A stretch of DNA of 64,000 nucleotides from Marinobacter salsuginis (GTDB taxonomy: Bacteria; Pseudomonadota; Gammaproteobacteria; Pseudomonadales; Oleiphilaceae), in contig NZ_BGZH01000001.1 in assembly GCF_009617755.1 (NCBI RefSeq), positions 1,116,001 through 1,180,000 on the forward strand, given 5' to 3'. The position numbers and the translations under genes are program-made. The notes beneath the pieces are model-generated. The model ran no database searches. It was not told where the DNA came from and worked only from the letters and a program-made list of their open reading frames with translations. Position 1 is the stretch's first letter. Each line of letters begins with the position of its first letter. Shown here piece after piece: positions 26,528 through 36,382 of this stretch.

Positions 26528-26567
26528 GGGATTAAATTCCCAAAACATTATTTGGGAATTTAATCCC
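26528..26567. promoter_or_regulatory. Double palindrome upstream of DUF5666 copy 1
   Basis: Two GGGAWT-NN-AWTCCC boxes (26528-26541 and 26554-26567) are arranged as a perfect 17-bp inverted repeat around a 6-base spacer ACATTA. Box centres are 26 bp apart, about two and a half helix turns. The box family is shared with the DUF6502 gene (24925-24938), pointing to a common regulator. Confidence 0.65.
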
Positions 26568-26668
26568 ATTTTTTAGAGCTGTCCAGTTTTTGATCATGAA
26601 AATTTTGTGAACTTTATGGGGCAGAGAGCGTAAAGCTCTGAACAGTCAGCCAAAACAGGGTCATCACC

Positions 26669-26842
26669 ATGCTGGGATTTTTGAAAGGCGATCCGAAGAA
26701 AAAACTGCAGAAGGAATACGAGGCCAAACTCGCCAAAGCACTGGATGCCCAGCGCAACGGCGATTTGAGAACTCACGGTACGCTTATGGAAGAGGCGGAA
26801 AAAATCTACGCCGAGATTCAGGCGCTGGAAGAAAAGAAGTAA
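26669..26842 (+). CDS. DUF6435 small protein
   Basis: A 57-residue protein, MLGFLKGDPKKKLQKEYEAK to EIQALEEKK, matching the small DUF6435 family found widely in gammaproteobacteria. It opens with a short hydrophobic segment then continues as a charged, probably helical chain. It lies between the DUF5666 control region and cbpM, which converges on it. Function unknown. Confidence 0.75.
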   Translation: MLGFLKGDPKKKLQKEYEAKLAKALDAQRNGDLRTHGTLMEEAEKIYAEIQALEEKK

Positions 26843-26854
26843 GCGGGGGAGCGT

Positions 26855-27199
26855 TTACTCCCCCATCAATTGCCGGATGCGATGATTGAGACGGCCCACT
26901 TCCCGACGCATCTCCTCCACCTCGTCGAGCAACTCCAGTGACATGGCCAGACCGGGCAGATTCATTTTCAGGTCCCGCTGCAGCCTCTGGGCCTTGCGCA
27001 ACCGGCTCAGGGCGACGACATCGAACTCCCAATGCCGTGCTTCTGGTGATTCTTCCACCGGGGCAATGATGCCGTAGTCCACCAGCTTGATGACAAACTC
27101 TGCATGGCACTCACCGCGCTCGCAGATTTCACGCAGGGTGAAGGTGCTGCCATCCTGATCGAGCACCTCGACCGTCAGAATATGATCTTGCTTGCTCAT
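26855..27199 (-). CDS. cbpM: Chaperone modulator CbpM
   Basis: A 114-residue protein of the MerR-like helix-turn-helix type that binds the J domain of CbpA and inhibits its co-chaperone and DNA-binding activity. Recognisable segments are FTLREICERGECHAEFVIKL, VDYGIIAPVEE and the C-terminal helix LELLDEVEEMRREVGRLNHR. It follows cbpA by 13 bases in the same direction, the normal order. Confidence 0.88.
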   Translation of the reverse strand: MSKQDHILTVEVLDQDGSTFTLREICERGECHAEFVIKLVDYGIIAPVEESPEARHWEFDVVALSRLRKAQRLQRDLKMNLPGLAMSLELLDEVEEMRREVGRLNHRIRQLMGE

Positions 27200-27212
27200 A
27201 CCTTACTCCCGC

Positions 27213-28184
27213 TCACACGTGAAGCTTGCTGCGTGGATTGAAGTTCTTCTCGGCCTCCGCAAGTTGCTCGTAGAGCTTCTCCGCTTCGGCGCTGTGTTTC
27301 TCGGGCATGGCGATCTGCAGGATAACAATCTGATCGCCCGGATGTTTGCCCGGAAAGCCCTTGCCTTTGAGCCGAAGCTTCCGGCCACTTGTGGAACCTT
27401 TGGGCACTTTCACATTCACCTTCGAGCCAACAGTCGGCACCGTCACCGTTGCCCCCAGAGCCGCTTCCCACGGCGCTATCGGCACAGTCACCATGACATC
27501 CCGGCCCTCCATGGAAAAATGGGGATGCGGCGCAAACTCGACTTCGATGAACAGATCACCCGGCTCTCCGCCGCCAATACCCGGCGAGCCCTGGCCCTTA
27601 AGGCGGATGTTCTGGCCCTCGCGCATACCGGCGGGAATCTTCACTTTCAGGGTCTTTTGCCGGGGAATCACCCGGCCATGCTCATCAGTCTCATGGACCG
27701 CGAAAGACACCTGTTTTTCACAGCCATGAAACGCCTCTTCCAGGAACAGAGCAATCCTGGCGTGCACGTCCTCACCACGCATTCTCATGTTCTGGCGGAA
27801 ACCGCCACCACCGAAGCCACCGGAAAAGCCGCCGCGACGGCCACCACCAAAGATTTCCTCAAAGAAGTCGCTGAACTGGCGGGCGTCGGCCTCGGTGTAA
27901 CCACCGCCACCGAAGCCGGATGCACTCTGCCAGCCCGGTGGTGGCTCGAAGGAGCCATCCGCCCGGGCGCCGTATTTGCGCAGCTGGTCGTATTCCGCCC
28001 GTTTCTCGGGATCTTTCAGTACTTCGTAAGCTTCACCAACATCCTTGAACTTGGTGTCCGCATCTTCCTCCTTGCTGACATCCGGATGGTACTTCCGCGC
28101 CAGCTTCCGGTAGGCCTTTTTAATCTCCTCGGCGGAGGCAGACTCACTCACACCGAGCACGGCGTAATAGTCTTTGAAGTCCAT
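27213..28184 (-). CDS. cbpA: Curved DNA-binding protein / DnaJ-type co-chaperone CbpA
   Basis: A 323-residue DnaJ homologue without the zinc-finger domain. The J domain opens [20 protein letters not shown] and has the HPD motif in [13 protein letters not shown] Gly/Phe-rich linker ([17 protein letters not shown] near 113-129) leads to the two C-terminal substrate-binding beta domains ([32 protein letters not shown]). It stimulates DnaK ATPase and in E. coli binds curved DNA in stationary phase. Regulated by CbpM encoded directly downstream. A near-palindrome TGATCATCATGGTGATCA lies at 28200-28217 upstream of the start. Confidence 0.92.
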   Translation of the reverse strand: MDFKDYYAVLGVSESASAEEIKKAYRKLARKYHPDVSKEEDADTKFKDVGEAYEVLKDPEKRAEYDQLRKYGARADGSFEPPPGWQSASGFGGGGYTEADARQFSDFFEEIFGGGRRGGFSGGFGGGGFRQNMRMRGEDVHARIALFLEEAFHGCEKQVSFAVHETDEHGRVIPRQKTLKVKIPAGMREGQNIRLKGQGSPGIGGGEPGDLFIEVEFAPHPHFSMEGRDVMVTVPIAPWEAALGATVTVPTVGSKVNVKVPKGSTSGRKLRLKGKGFPGKHPGDQIVILQIAMPEKHSAEAEKLYEQLAEAEKNFNPRSKLHV

Positions 28185-28408
28185 GGCACTCCTCGTTACT
28201 GATCATCATGGTGATCAACAATTGATCTCTGTTACCTATAGTTGACGCTGGCAGCGAAATTACAAGCACCCGGTGCTGCGCAGTTGCGGTAGATCAAACA
28301 CGTGAGAGCTTGTGACCCACCCCACTGTGATAATTCGTATGGCATCTCGTTCCGGTAGAGGTGAGTATTACCGGTTTTACTCTTTAAACCAGCGCCAGGG
28401 AGAGCTTT

Positions 28409-29617
28409 TTGAGTAGCGAACCAGCCACACGACTCCGGATTTTCCTGATCGAATTCGCATTGGCACTGGGTGGATTTGCCATCGGTACGGGTGAATTCGC
28501 CATCATGGGTCTGATGCCCAATGTGTCGCAGGATCTCGGCGTCACGGAACCACAGGTAGGACATCTGATCAGCGCCTATGCGTTGGGGGTTGTCGTGGGC
28601 GCGCCGCTGCTGGCCGTGATCGGAGCCCGCTTTTTTCGGCGCCAGTTGCTGATCTGGCTGATGGCCTTTTATGCGGCAGGGAATCTGGCGAGCGCCCTGG
28701 CGGCGGACTACACGGGGGTCATGATTGCCCGATTTGTAGCCGGCCTCCCTCACGGGGCGTATTTCGGCGTTGCCTGCCTTGTAGCAGCGTCCCTGGTGCC
28801 AGTCCATCAACGGGCAAAAGCGGTCAGCCGCGTCATGATGGGGCTGACCCTGGCGCTGCTGCTGGGCAACCCCATGGCAGCCTGGATGGGGCAGTCTCTG
28901 GACTGGCGTTACGTGTACATGTTCGTGGGGCTCATTTCCGTACTCACGCTGACCATGGTGATTTCGGTGTTGCCAACTGATCCGCAGGAACAACGGAAGG
29001 GAGCATTCAGCGAGATTCGCGCGTTCAACCGGGCCGGCATCTGGTTCGCCCTGGCCATCGGCGCCATTGGTTTCTCAGGTATGTTTGCCGTGTTCAGCTA
29101 CCTGGCACCGACACTGCTGGAAGTCACACAGGTTGAAGAGTACTGGATTCCCCTGGCATTGGCCGTGTTCGGGCTCGGCGGCTTCACCGGCAACCTGCTG
29201 GGCGGCTGGTTGTTCGATCGCCTGGGGTTCCGGGCGGTCGGCGTCATCCTGTTGTTGAGCGCCTGCATCCTGGTGGTATTCCCCTCCACCACCGGCACGC
29301 TTCCGATACTGCTGGTTGCCTGTTTCCTGATCGCCATGATGGGCGCCCTGGGCCCGGCGCTGCAGACCCATCTGATGGATGTGGCGCACGGCGCCCAGAA
29401 CCTGGCAGCCGCCTCTCACCATGCTGCCTTCAATGTTGCCAACGCCCTTGGGCCCTGGCTGGCGGGCATGGCTATCACCGCTGGTTTCGGCTGGTCTTCG
29501 ACAGGCTATGTCGGGGCCACGACGGCAACCATCGGTCTGCTTATTTTCCTGGCGGCCTGGCGCCACAAACAAAAAGGCCCCCGCAATGCGGAGGCCGATT
29601 CGGTTCCGGTCTCTTAG
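28409..29617 (+). CDS. MFS transporter (AraJ/YdhP-like efflux)
   Basis: A 402-residue major facilitator with 12 predicted membrane segments. It shows ALALGGFAIGTGEFAIMGLM in helix 1, a typical start for AraJ/SotB-type sugar or drug effluxers, and GLPHGAYFGVACLVAA in helix 4. The start is a TTG at 28409 (SSEPATRLRIFLIEF) with GGGAG eight bases upstream; the next in-frame ATG (28505) would cut into helix 1, so the TTG is preferred. It converges with fba. Substrate unknown. Confidence 0.82.
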   Translation: MSSEPATRLRIFLIEFALALGGFAIGTGEFAIMGLMPNVSQDLGVTEPQVGHLISAYALGVVVGAPLLAVIGARFFRRQLLIWLMAFYAAGNLASALAADYTGVMIARFVAGLPHGAYFGVACLVAASLVPVHQRAKAVSRVMMGLTLALLLGNPMAAWMGQSLDWRYVYMFVGLISVLTLTMVISVLPTDPQEQRKGAFSEIRAFNRAGIWFALAIGAIGFSGMFAVFSYLAPTLLEVTQVEEYWIPLALAVFGLGGFTGNLLGGWLFDRLGFRAVGVILLLSACILVVFPSTTGTLPILLVACFLIAMMGALGPALQTHLMDVAHGAQNLAAASHHAAFNVANALGPWLAGMAITAGFGWSSTGYVGATTATIGLLIFLAAWRHKQKGPRNAEADSVPVS

Positions 29618-29619
29618 GC

Positions 29620-30684
29620 TTACTTTACCTTGGGGTCCAGCTCGCCAGAGGCGTAACGCTCGAACATACGCTCGAGGTTAACCGGCTTGATCTTGCTGGC
29701 GTTGCCGGCACAACCGAAGGCTTCGTAGCGTGCGATGCACACTTCGGTCATGGCCTTCATGGTTTCCTTGAGGAATTTGCGCGGGTCGAACTCGGCCGGG
29801 TTCTCAGCCAGGAAGCGACGGACGGCACCGGTGCTGGCCAGGCGCAGGTCGGTGTCGATGTTGACCTTGCGCACGCCGTGTTTGATGCCTTCCACGATTT
29901 CTTCAACCGGTACGCCGTAAGTTTCCGGAATCTCACCACCGTATTCGTTGATGATCTTCAGCCACTCCTGGGGCACGGAGCTGGAGCCGTGCATAACCAG
30001 ATGGGTATCCGGGATGCGAGCATGGATGGCCTTGATCTGGTCGATGGCCAGGATGTCACCAGTGGGCGGACGAGTAAACTTGTAAGCGCCGTGGCTGGTG
30101 CCGATGGCGATGGCCAGGGCATCAACGTGGGTTTTCTTGACGAAGTCGGCGGCTTCTTCCGGGTCGGTCAGCATCTGGCTGTGGTCCAGGGTGCCTTCGG
30201 CACCGATGCCGTCTTCTTCACCGGCCTGGCCGGTTTCCAGGGAACCCAGGCAACCCAGTTCGCCTTCTACGGACACGCCGCAGGCGTGGGCCATTTCAAC
30301 CGTACGACGGGTAACGTCGACGTTGTATTCGTAGTCGGTGGGGGTTTTACCGTCTTCACCGAGGGAACCGTCCATCATAACGGAGCTGAAGCCCAGCTGG
30401 ATGGAGCGCTGGCACACGGAGGGGCTGGTGCCATGGTCCTGGTGCATGACCACCGGGATATGCGGGAATTCTTCGATGGCCGCCAGGATCAGGTGGCGCA
30501 GGAAGGGGGCGCCAGCGTACTTACGAGCACCGGCGGAGGCTTGGACAATCACCGGGGAATCGGTTTTGTCGGCGGCTTCCATGATGGCGCGCATCTGTTC
30601 CAGGTTGTTGACGTTAAAGGCTGGCACACCGTAACCATGCTCGGCGGCGTGATCCAGCATTTGCCGCATCGAAATCAGGGCCAT
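29620..30684 (-). CDS. fba: Fructose-bisphosphate aldolase, class II
   Basis: A 354-residue zinc-dependent aldolase that cleaves fructose 1,6-bisphosphate in glycolysis and makes it in gluconeogenesis. Signatures: [20 protein letters not shown] with zinc His residues, the [20 protein letters not shown] segment typical of the class IIB type and GTSHGAYKF. It is the last gene of the leftward tkt-epd-pgk-fba group, separated from pgk by the palindromic repeat at 30753-30858. Confidence 0.95.
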   Translation of the reverse strand: MALISMRQMLDHAAEHGYGVPAFNVNNLEQMRAIMEAADKTDSPVIVQASAGARKYAGAPFLRHLILAAIEEFPHIPVVMHQDHGTSPSVCQRSIQLGFSSVMMDGSLGEDGKTPTDYEYNVDVTRRTVEMAHACGVSVEGELGCLGSLETGQAGEEDGIGAEGTLDHSQMLTDPEEAADFVKKTHVDALAIAIGTSHGAYKFTRPPTGDILAIDQIKAIHARIPDTHLVMHGSSSVPQEWLKIINEYGGEIPETYGVPVEEIVEGIKHGVRKVNIDTDLRLASTGAVRRFLAENPAEFDPRKFLKETMKAMTEVCIARYEAFGCAGNASKIKPVNLERMFERYASGELDPKVK

Positions 30685-30752
30685 GGGTCGTCTCCTTCAT
30701 TTGGACTTTGGATGTTTGAATTCTGTTCGTTTCTTGCTTGGGAGTCTGCTGC

Positions 30753-30858
30753 GGCAGGTGGAGGATCGCTTCCCGGGACACGCTGTGAATACATCCATGT
30801 ACGCTTGACTGCAGCATCCATGCTGCAGACAGTCCCGGGAAGCGATCCTCCACCTGCC
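30753..30858. repeat. Hairpin repeat with conserved core and copy-specific arms, copy 2
   Basis: Arms of 27 bases (30753-30779 and 30832-30858) are perfectly complementary and unrelated in sequence to the arms of the copy at 10545. The core starts ACGCTGTGAATACATCC and TGTACGCTTG like copy 1, then forms an inner perfect hairpin CTGCAGCATCCATGCTGCAG. It lies between pgk and fba and may weaken read-through. Confidence 0.8.
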
Positions 30859-30908
30859 TTGCGATTCTGGTCTTGTTGTAGGGCCCGATCAGAACCGCTT
30901 CTGTTTGT

Positions 30909-32069
30909 TTACTCGCCGCGTTCTTCCAATACCGCTACTGCCGGGAGTGTCTTGCCTTCTACGAATTCCAGGAAAGCGCCACCACCGGTGGAGATATACG
31001 AGATTTTGTCAGCAACGCCGTACTTGTCAACGGCGGCGACGGTGTCACCACCGCCGGCGAGGGAGAAGGCGTCACTTTCGGCGATGGCTTCGGCCAGGGC
31101 TTTAGTTCCGTTGCCGAACTGGTCGAATTCGAAGACGCCAACCGGGCCATTCCACAGGATGGTTTTGGCGTTTTTCAGCAACTGGGCGAATTCGCCAGCG
31201 GTTTCCGGGCCGACGTCGAGGATCATGTCGTCGTCGCTGACGTCGGAGATGTTCTTGACGGTTGCCGTAGCCGTTTCGGCGAATTCGCTGGCAACAACCA
31301 CGTCTACCGGCAGTGGGATTTCAACGCGGCTGGCGATGTCTTTGGCGGTGTCAATCAGGTCGTGCTCGCACAGGGATTTGCCCACCGGATGACCAGCGGC
31401 CGCCAGGAAGGTGTTGGCAATGCCGCCGCCGACGATGATCGAGTCGCAAACTTTCTCCAGGGCGTTGAGCACGTCCAGTTTGGTAGAAACCTTGGAGCCG
31501 CCAACAATGGCAACCACCGGTTTGGCCGGGTTATCCAGGGCTTTGCCCAGGGCTTCCAGTTCCGCCGCCAGCAGGGGGCCGGCGCAAGCTTCGGGGGCGT
31601 ATTTGGCAACGCCGTGGGTGGAGGCCTGGGCGCGGTGGGCTGTGCCGAAGGCGTCCATGACGTAGACGTCGCACAGAGCGGCGTACTTTTTGGACAGTTC
31701 TTCGTTGTCTTTCTTTTCGCCTTTGTTGAAGCGGACGTTTTCGAACAGGACGACTTCGCCGTCGGCGACTTCAACGCCCCCGAGGTAGTCCTTGATCAGG
31801 CGGACTTCCTGGCCGAGGAGTTTGGTCAGGTGATCGGCCACAGGCTTCATGGAGGAGGCTTCGTCGTACACGCCTTCTTCCGGGCGGCCGAGGTGGGACA
31901 TCAGCATGACTTTGGCGCCGGCGTCTTTGGCGGCCTTGATGGTGGGCAATGACGCGCGGATGCGGGCGTCGCTGGAGACTTTGCCGTCCTTGACCGGCAC
32001 GTTCAGGTCTTCACGGATCAGCACTCGCTTGCCGGCGAGGTTGAGGTCGGTCATTCTTTTGATGGCCAT
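30909..32069 (-). CDS. pgk: Phosphoglycerate kinase
   Basis: A 386-residue glycolytic enzyme transferring phosphate from 1,3-bisphosphoglycerate to ADP. Motifs: [20 protein letters not shown] near the N-terminus, [13 protein letters not shown], the hinge region [20 protein letters not shown] and the nucleotide loop [20 protein letters not shown] with [12 protein letters not shown]. Length and order are normal. Part of the leftward tkt-epd-pgk-fba run. Confidence 0.95.
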   Translation of the reverse strand: MAIKRMTDLNLAGKRVLIREDLNVPVKDGKVSSDARIRASLPTIKAAKDAGAKVMLMSHLGRPEEGVYDEASSMKPVADHLTKLLGQEVRLIKDYLGGVEVADGEVVLFENVRFNKGEKKDNEELSKKYAALCDVYVMDAFGTAHRAQASTHGVAKYAPEACAGPLLAAELEALGKALDNPAKPVVAIVGGSKVSTKLDVLNALEKVCDSIIVGGGIANTFLAAAGHPVGKSLCEHDLIDTAKDIASRVEIPLPVDVVVASEFAETATATVKNISDVSDDDMILDVGPETAGEFAQLLKNAKTILWNGPVGVFEFDQFGNGTKALAEAIAESDAFSLAGGGDTVAAVDKYGVADKISYISTGGGAFLEFVEGKTLPAVAVLEERGE

Positions 32070-32098
32070 AACGTTCGTCCCTTCAACAAAATTTCAGA

Positions 32099-33130
32099 TT
32101 AAGAATGTTTGGTTAACCAGCTTTTGCTGACATCGAGCATCCGGTTCGCGAACCCCCACTCATTGTCGAACCAGCACAGTACTTTCACCATGATGCCCCC
32201 GGTTACCCGGGTCTGGCCGCCGTCCACCACGCCGGAATGGGCGTCGTGGTTGAAATCGGAGCTTGCCAGCAGTTCGTCGGTGTAGCCGAGTATGCTCTTC
32301 AATGGGCCATTGGCGGCCTCTTTTAGCAGGCTGTTCACCGCTGCCACATCGGTGCTCTTGCGCACATTCACCACCATGTCGATGGCGGACACGTTCATGG
32401 TCGGTACCCTCATGGCCACCGAGCTGAACTTGCCTTCCATGTTGGGCAGCAGCCGCTCGATACCCTTGGCGAGACCAGTTTCCACCGGGACGATGTTGTG
32501 CAGGGCACTTCGAGTGCGCCGCAGATCCTGATGGTGGTAGGCATCGATGACCGGCTGGTCGTTCATGGCGGCATGGATCGTGGTGGTGCTGCCCTGCTCC
32601 ACACCAAACGCGTCGTCCAGCACTTTGATCACCGGAACGAGGCAGTTGGTGGTGCATGAGGCGGCGGCCACGATCACATCATCAGCTGTGAGATCGGCGT
32701 GGTTCACACCGTAGACCACGGTGCGGTCTACATCTGACTCGGCCGGCTGCGAGAACAGCAGCTGTTTGGCGCCAGAATCGATATGTTTCTGGGCCGTGGC
32801 GCGATCTGAGAAGGCGCCGGAACATTCCAGTACCAGATCGACATCAAGCAGCCGCCAGGGCAGTTCTGCCGGGTCAGCATGACTCAACACGCGGATCGCA
32901 TCGCCATTGACCATGAGATCCTGGCCCGATACCGAAATATCACCCTGGAACCGGCCATGGGTGGAATCGTATCGGGTCAGGTGTGCAATGGTGTCGATAT
33001 CCGACAGCTCATTAATCGCGACCACCTGCAGGTGGTCGCGAAAGCCATTTTCATAAAGCGCGCGCAACACGCACTGGCCGATTCGGCCGTACCCGTTGAT
33101 GGCGACACGAAAAGGCGCAGAGTCTGTCAT
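32099..33130 (-). CDS. epd: Erythrose-4-phosphate dehydrogenase
   Basis: A 343-residue GAPDH-fold dehydrogenase with the catalytic Cys159 in AAASCTTNCLVPVIK. The segment HAAMNDQPVIDAYHHQDLRR is typical of Epd rather than GAPDH, and it makes the sugar acid precursor of pyridoxal phosphate from erythrose 4-phosphate. It overlaps tkt by one base (TGATG) and precedes pgk by 29 bases, as in the classic epd-pgk-fba cluster, with tkt supplying erythrose 4-phosphate. A dedicated GAPDH is not in the window. Confidence 0.88.
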   Translation of the reverse strand: MTDSAPFRVAINGYGRIGQCVLRALYENGFRDHLQVVAINELSDIDTIAHLTRYDSTHGRFQGDISVSGQDLMVNGDAIRVLSHADPAELPWRLLDVDLVLECSGAFSDRATAQKHIDSGAKQLLFSQPAESDVDRTVVYGVNHADLTADDVIVAAASCTTNCLVPVIKVLDDAFGVEQGSTTTIHAAMNDQPVIDAYHHQDLRRTRSALHNIVPVETGLAKGIERLLPNMEGKFSSVAMRVPTMNVSAIDMVVNVRKSTDVAAVNSLLKEAANGPLKSILGYTDELLASSDFNHDAHSGVVDGGQTRVTGGIMVKVLCWFDNEWGFANRMLDVSKSWLTKHS

Positions 33131-35130
33131 CAGGCGTCCAGCAGCTCAGCCGCCACTTCCAGGACATTGTCCACGGTAAAGCCGAATTCCTTGAACAGTT
33201 CGCCAGCAGGGGCAGACTCACCAAAGGTGGTCATGCCGATGATGCGACCGTCCAGGCCAACGTACTTGTACCAGTAGTCGGCAATACCGGCTTCGATGGC
33301 GATGCGGTTGGTCACGTCCAACGGCAGAACCTGCTGCTTGTACTCAGCGCTCTGGGCGTCGAACACATCGGTGGACGGCATGGAAACAACGCGCACCTTC
33401 TTGCCCTGCTCCCGCAGCTTGGCAGCGGCGTCCTGGGCCAGGGCCACTTCGGAACCGGTGGCAATCAGGATCAGATCCGGAGTGCCCTCGCTGTCGGAGA
33501 GGATGTAGGCGCCCTTAGCCACGTCAGCCAGTTGCTGGGCGTCGCGATCCTGAGCCGGCAGGCCCTGACGGGAGAACACCATGGCCGTCGGGCCATCTTT
33601 GCGCTCCAGAGCGGCTTTCCAGGCCACTGCAGATTCAACGGTGTCGGCCGGGCGCCACATGCTCATATTGGGCGTGGTGCGCAGGCTGGCCATCTGCTCG
33701 ATCGGCTGGTGTGTCGGGCCGTCTTCGCCGAGGCCGATGGAATCGTGGGTGAACACGAAGATGGAACGCTGCTTCATGAGCGCGGCCATGCGCACGGCGT
33801 TACGGCAGTATTCCATGAAGATCAGGAAGGTCGCGCCGTAGGGCACGAAACCACCGTGCAGCGCGATGCCGTTCATAATGGCGGCCATGCCGAACTCACG
33901 AACACCGTAGTAGATGTAGTTTCCGCTCGCGTCTTCTTTGGTCAGACCCTTGGTGTCGGACCAGATGGTCAGGTTGGATCCGGCCAGGTCGGCAGAGCCG
34001 CCCATCAGTTCCGGCAGCAACGGACCGTAGGCGTTCAGGGTGTTCTGGGAAGCCTTTCGGGAAGCCACGGTTTCGGCCTTGTCCTGGCATTCCTGGATAT
34101 AAGCCTGGGCCTTTTCGGCGAAATCGGCAGGCAGGTCGCCGGCCATTCGACGCTTGAACTCAGCTGCCAGTTCCGGCTCGGCCTTCTCGTAGGCGGCGAA
34201 CTTCTGCTCCCATTCAGTCTGGGCTGCGGCACCCTTTTCACGGGCATTCCAGGCGCTGGCAATGTCGGCCGGGATTTCAAACGGGCCGTGCTGCCAGCCC
34301 AGCTGCTCGCGGGTCAGGGTGATTTCGTCGTCACCCAGAGGAGCACCGTGACAGCTTTCCTTGCCCTGCTTGTTCGGGGAACCAAAGCCGATGATGGTCT
34401 TGCAGCAAATCAGGGTGGGCTGATCGGTGTTGGCCCGGGCCGCTTCGATAGCGGCGCGGATGGCGTCGGCGTCGTGGCCATCGACGGCGGGAATCACCTG
34501 CCAGCCGTAGGACTCGAAACGCTGCGGGGTGTTATCGGTGAACCAGCCCTCAACCTCGCCATCGATGGAGATGCCGTTGTCGTCGTAGAAGAACACCAGT
34601 TTACCGAGGCCGAGGGTGCCGGCCAGGGACGCCACTTCGTGGGAGATGCCTTCCATGAGGCAGCCGTCGCCGAGGAACGCGTAGGTGTAGTGGTCAACAA
34701 TCTCGTGACCCGGGCGGTTGAACTGAGCCGCCAGGGACTTTTCGGCAATGGCAAAGCCAACGGCGTTAGCGATGCCCTGGCCGAGAGGGCCGGTGGTGGT
34801 TTCAATGCCCGGGGTGTAGCCGTACTCGGGATGCCCCGGGGTCTTGGAGTGCAGTTGACGGAAGTTCTTGATGTCGTCGATAGAAACGTCGTAACCGCTC
34901 AGGTGCAGCAAGGAATACTGCAGCATGGAGCCGTGACCGTTGGACAGCACGAAGCGGTCCCGGTTGGCCCACTGAGGGTTGGCCGGGTTGTGGCTCAGGT
35001 AATCGTTCCACAGAACCTCGGCGATATCCGCCATACCCATGGGCGCACCCGGGTGGCCGGACTTGGCTTTCTGAACCGCATCCATGCTCAGCGCGCGAAT
35101 GGCGTTGGCGAGATCTTTACGAGACGGCAT
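33130..35130 (-). CDS. tkt: Transketolase
   Basis: A 666-residue thiamine-diphosphate enzyme exchanging two-carbon ketol units in the pentose phosphate and gluconeogenic pathways. Motifs: [20 protein letters not shown] at the start, the ThDP-binding [20 protein letters not shown], and the pyrimidine domain [20 protein letters not shown]. It leads the leftward epd-pgk-fba series. A GGAG ribosome site precedes the ATG. Its upstream region is shared with the divergent SahR-like gene. Confidence 0.95.
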   Translation of the reverse strand: MPSRKDLANAIRALSMDAVQKAKSGHPGAPMGMADIAEVLWNDYLSHNPANPQWANRDRFVLSNGHGSMLQYSLLHLSGYDVSIDDIKNFRQLHSKTPGHPEYGYTPGIETTTGPLGQGIANAVGFAIAEKSLAAQFNRPGHEIVDHYTYAFLGDGCLMEGISHEVASLAGTLGLGKLVFFYDDNGISIDGEVEGWFTDNTPQRFESYGWQVIPAVDGHDADAIRAAIEAARANTDQPTLICCKTIIGFGSPNKQGKESCHGAPLGDDEITLTREQLGWQHGPFEIPADIASAWNAREKGAAAQTEWEQKFAAYEKAEPELAAEFKRRMAGDLPADFAEKAQAYIQECQDKAETVASRKASQNTLNAYGPLLPELMGGSADLAGSNLTIWSDTKGLTKEDASGNYIYYGVREFGMAAIMNGIALHGGFVPYGATFLIFMEYCRNAVRMAALMKQRSIFVFTHDSIGLGEDGPTHQPIEQMASLRTTPNMSMWRPADTVESAVAWKAALERKDGPTAMVFSRQGLPAQDRDAQQLADVAKGAYILSDSEGTPDLILIATGSEVALAQDAAAKLREQGKKVRVVSMPSTDVFDAQSAEYKQQVLPLDVTNRIAIEAGIADYWYKYVGLDGRIIGMTTFGESAPAGELFKEFGFTVDNVLEVAAELLDA

Positions 35131-35304
35131 TGACGTTTCTCCAGTATTTTGCAGGAAAAGAATTCGTAGTGATTAAAGGGCGATCAAAATGAGGCGCGTA
35201 TTTTCGCCGATTAGTGTGTGCCGGGGCAAATCGGCATACGCCTGTTTCACCATTGTTTGCCTGTGGATTTCCGAAAGGGTCTGATTTCAAAGAACGATAA
35301 ACCT

Positions 35305-35324
35305 ATATCAAAATTTTTTGATAT
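35305..35324. promoter_or_regulatory. Candidate SahR operator, regulator side
   Basis: ATATCAAAATTTTTTGATAT is an inverted repeat matching at 9 of 10 positions. It lies 42 bases before the regulator start, and a related repeat precedes metK. It would let the regulator control its own gene; a role at the divergent tkt gene is also possible but further away. Confidence 0.6.
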
Positions 35325-35366
35325 GCCTATTGATTGACCACCCGAAGCACCCTACACTTCGTTGCC

Positions 35367-36368
35367 ATGACATCCATGAACGCACACGCCGATAACCTGT
35401 CCTCCGTGGACGCACTGGCCCCGATCTTCAAAGCGAGCGGGGATCCGTTGCGCCTGGAGATTTTGCGTGTGTTGAGAAGGGATACCTTCGGGGTACTGGA
35501 ACTCAGCCAGCTGTTCGATATGCGCCAGTCCGGCATGAGCCACCACCTGAAAGTGATGAACAAGGCCGGTCTGCTGGAGCCTCAGCGCGAAGGCAATGCG
35601 ATCTTCTATCGCCGCCCGCTGCACCTGGACAGCGACAAGCCAACTGACCAGACCATTCGCCAGATATTTGAGGTGGTGGACCGGGTGCCGCTGCCCCCTC
35701 ACCTGCAGGAACGGATTGAAGCCATTCGTACCCAGCGCGCCGATCAGTCCCAGGCCTTCTTTGCCCGCCATGCAGAACAGTTCCGGGAACAACAGGAACT
35801 GATCGCCGCCTTTGACCTTTATGCGGAGCCGGTAGCGGAGATGATCCGCAAGCGGTCCCGCAAGCACCAGTGGCAGTCGGCCCTGGAAATCGGCCCCGGT
35901 GAAGGCGCCTTTCTGCCTGTTCTGGCTGAGCTTTGCGGACACGTGATTGCCCTTGATAACAGCCGGGACATGCTGGCCAAGGCAACCCGCACGTGTATTG
36001 AAGAACGGTTGAACAACATCGATCTGATTGAGGGCGTAACCGACACCCTGCTGGCCCGGGGCGACGCCTTCGACCTGGTGGTTGCCAACATGGTGCTGCA
36101 CCACGTGCCCAGCCCCGCTGACATCTTCCTGGATGCCGCGGCACTGATGAACAACGGCGGCTGCTTTGTGATCAGCGACCTGTGCAGTCACGACCAGGAC
36201 TGGGCCAAAGAAAACTGCGGTGATCTCTGGCTCGGTTTCGAGCCGGAAGAGCTGACAAGCTGGGCAGCGGACGCTGGCCTGCTAGCCGGGGAACAGCTGT
36301 TCATCGGCTTGCGAAACGGTTTCCAGATCCAGGTTCGCGAATTCTGGAAACACAGCGGCCAGATTTGA
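35367..36368 (+). CDS. sahR: ArsR-family regulator fused to a SAM methyltransferase-like domain (SahR-type)
   Basis: About 333 residues. Residues about 15-85 form an ArsR winged helix (IFKASGDPLRLEILRVLRRD, ELSQLFDMRQSGMSHHLKVM). The C-terminal two thirds is a class I methyltransferase fold with the SAM loop LEIGPGEGAFLPVLAELC and VVANMVLHHVPSPADIF. Regulators of this plan next to S-adenosylmethionine cycle genes are the SahR type, which respond to S-adenosylhomocysteine; the domain may serve as a ligand sensor rather than an enzyme. It lies just before metK-ahcY-metF, with palindromes in front of itself and metK. Start chosen at the ATG at 35367; 35376 is an alternative. Confidence 0.8.
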   Translation: MTSMNAHADNLSSVDALAPIFKASGDPLRLEILRVLRRDTFGVLELSQLFDMRQSGMSHHLKVMNKAGLLEPQREGNAIFYRRPLHLDSDKPTDQTIRQIFEVVDRVPLPPHLQERIEAIRTQRADQSQAFFARHAEQFREQQELIAAFDLYAEPVAEMIRKRSRKHQWQSALEIGPGEGAFLPVLAELCGHVIALDNSRDMLAKATRTCIEERLNNIDLIEGVTDTLLARGDAFDLVVANMVLHHVPSPADIFLDAAALMNNGGCFVISDLCSHDQDWAKENCGDLWLGFEPEELTSWAADAGLLAGEQLFIGLRNGFQIQVREFWKHSGQI

Positions 36369-36382
36369 CGACCTGAATCGCA

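Noticed and set aside
29878..31392. 504-codon open frame antisense to fba and pgk
   Set aside because: It runs across two genes on the other strand and through the palindromic repeat; codon pattern is a mirror of the sense genes.
32099..33130. GAPDH instead of Epd
   Set aside because: The AMNDQPVIDAYHHQDLRRTR segment is typical of erythrose-4-phosphate dehydrogenase and neighbours are tkt and pgk-fba; still, activity was not tested.
33532..35133. 533-codon open frame antisense to tkt
   Set aside because: A shadow of a GC-rich conserved gene; its residues are low-complexity Gly/Val/His and the sense strand encodes transketolase throughout.
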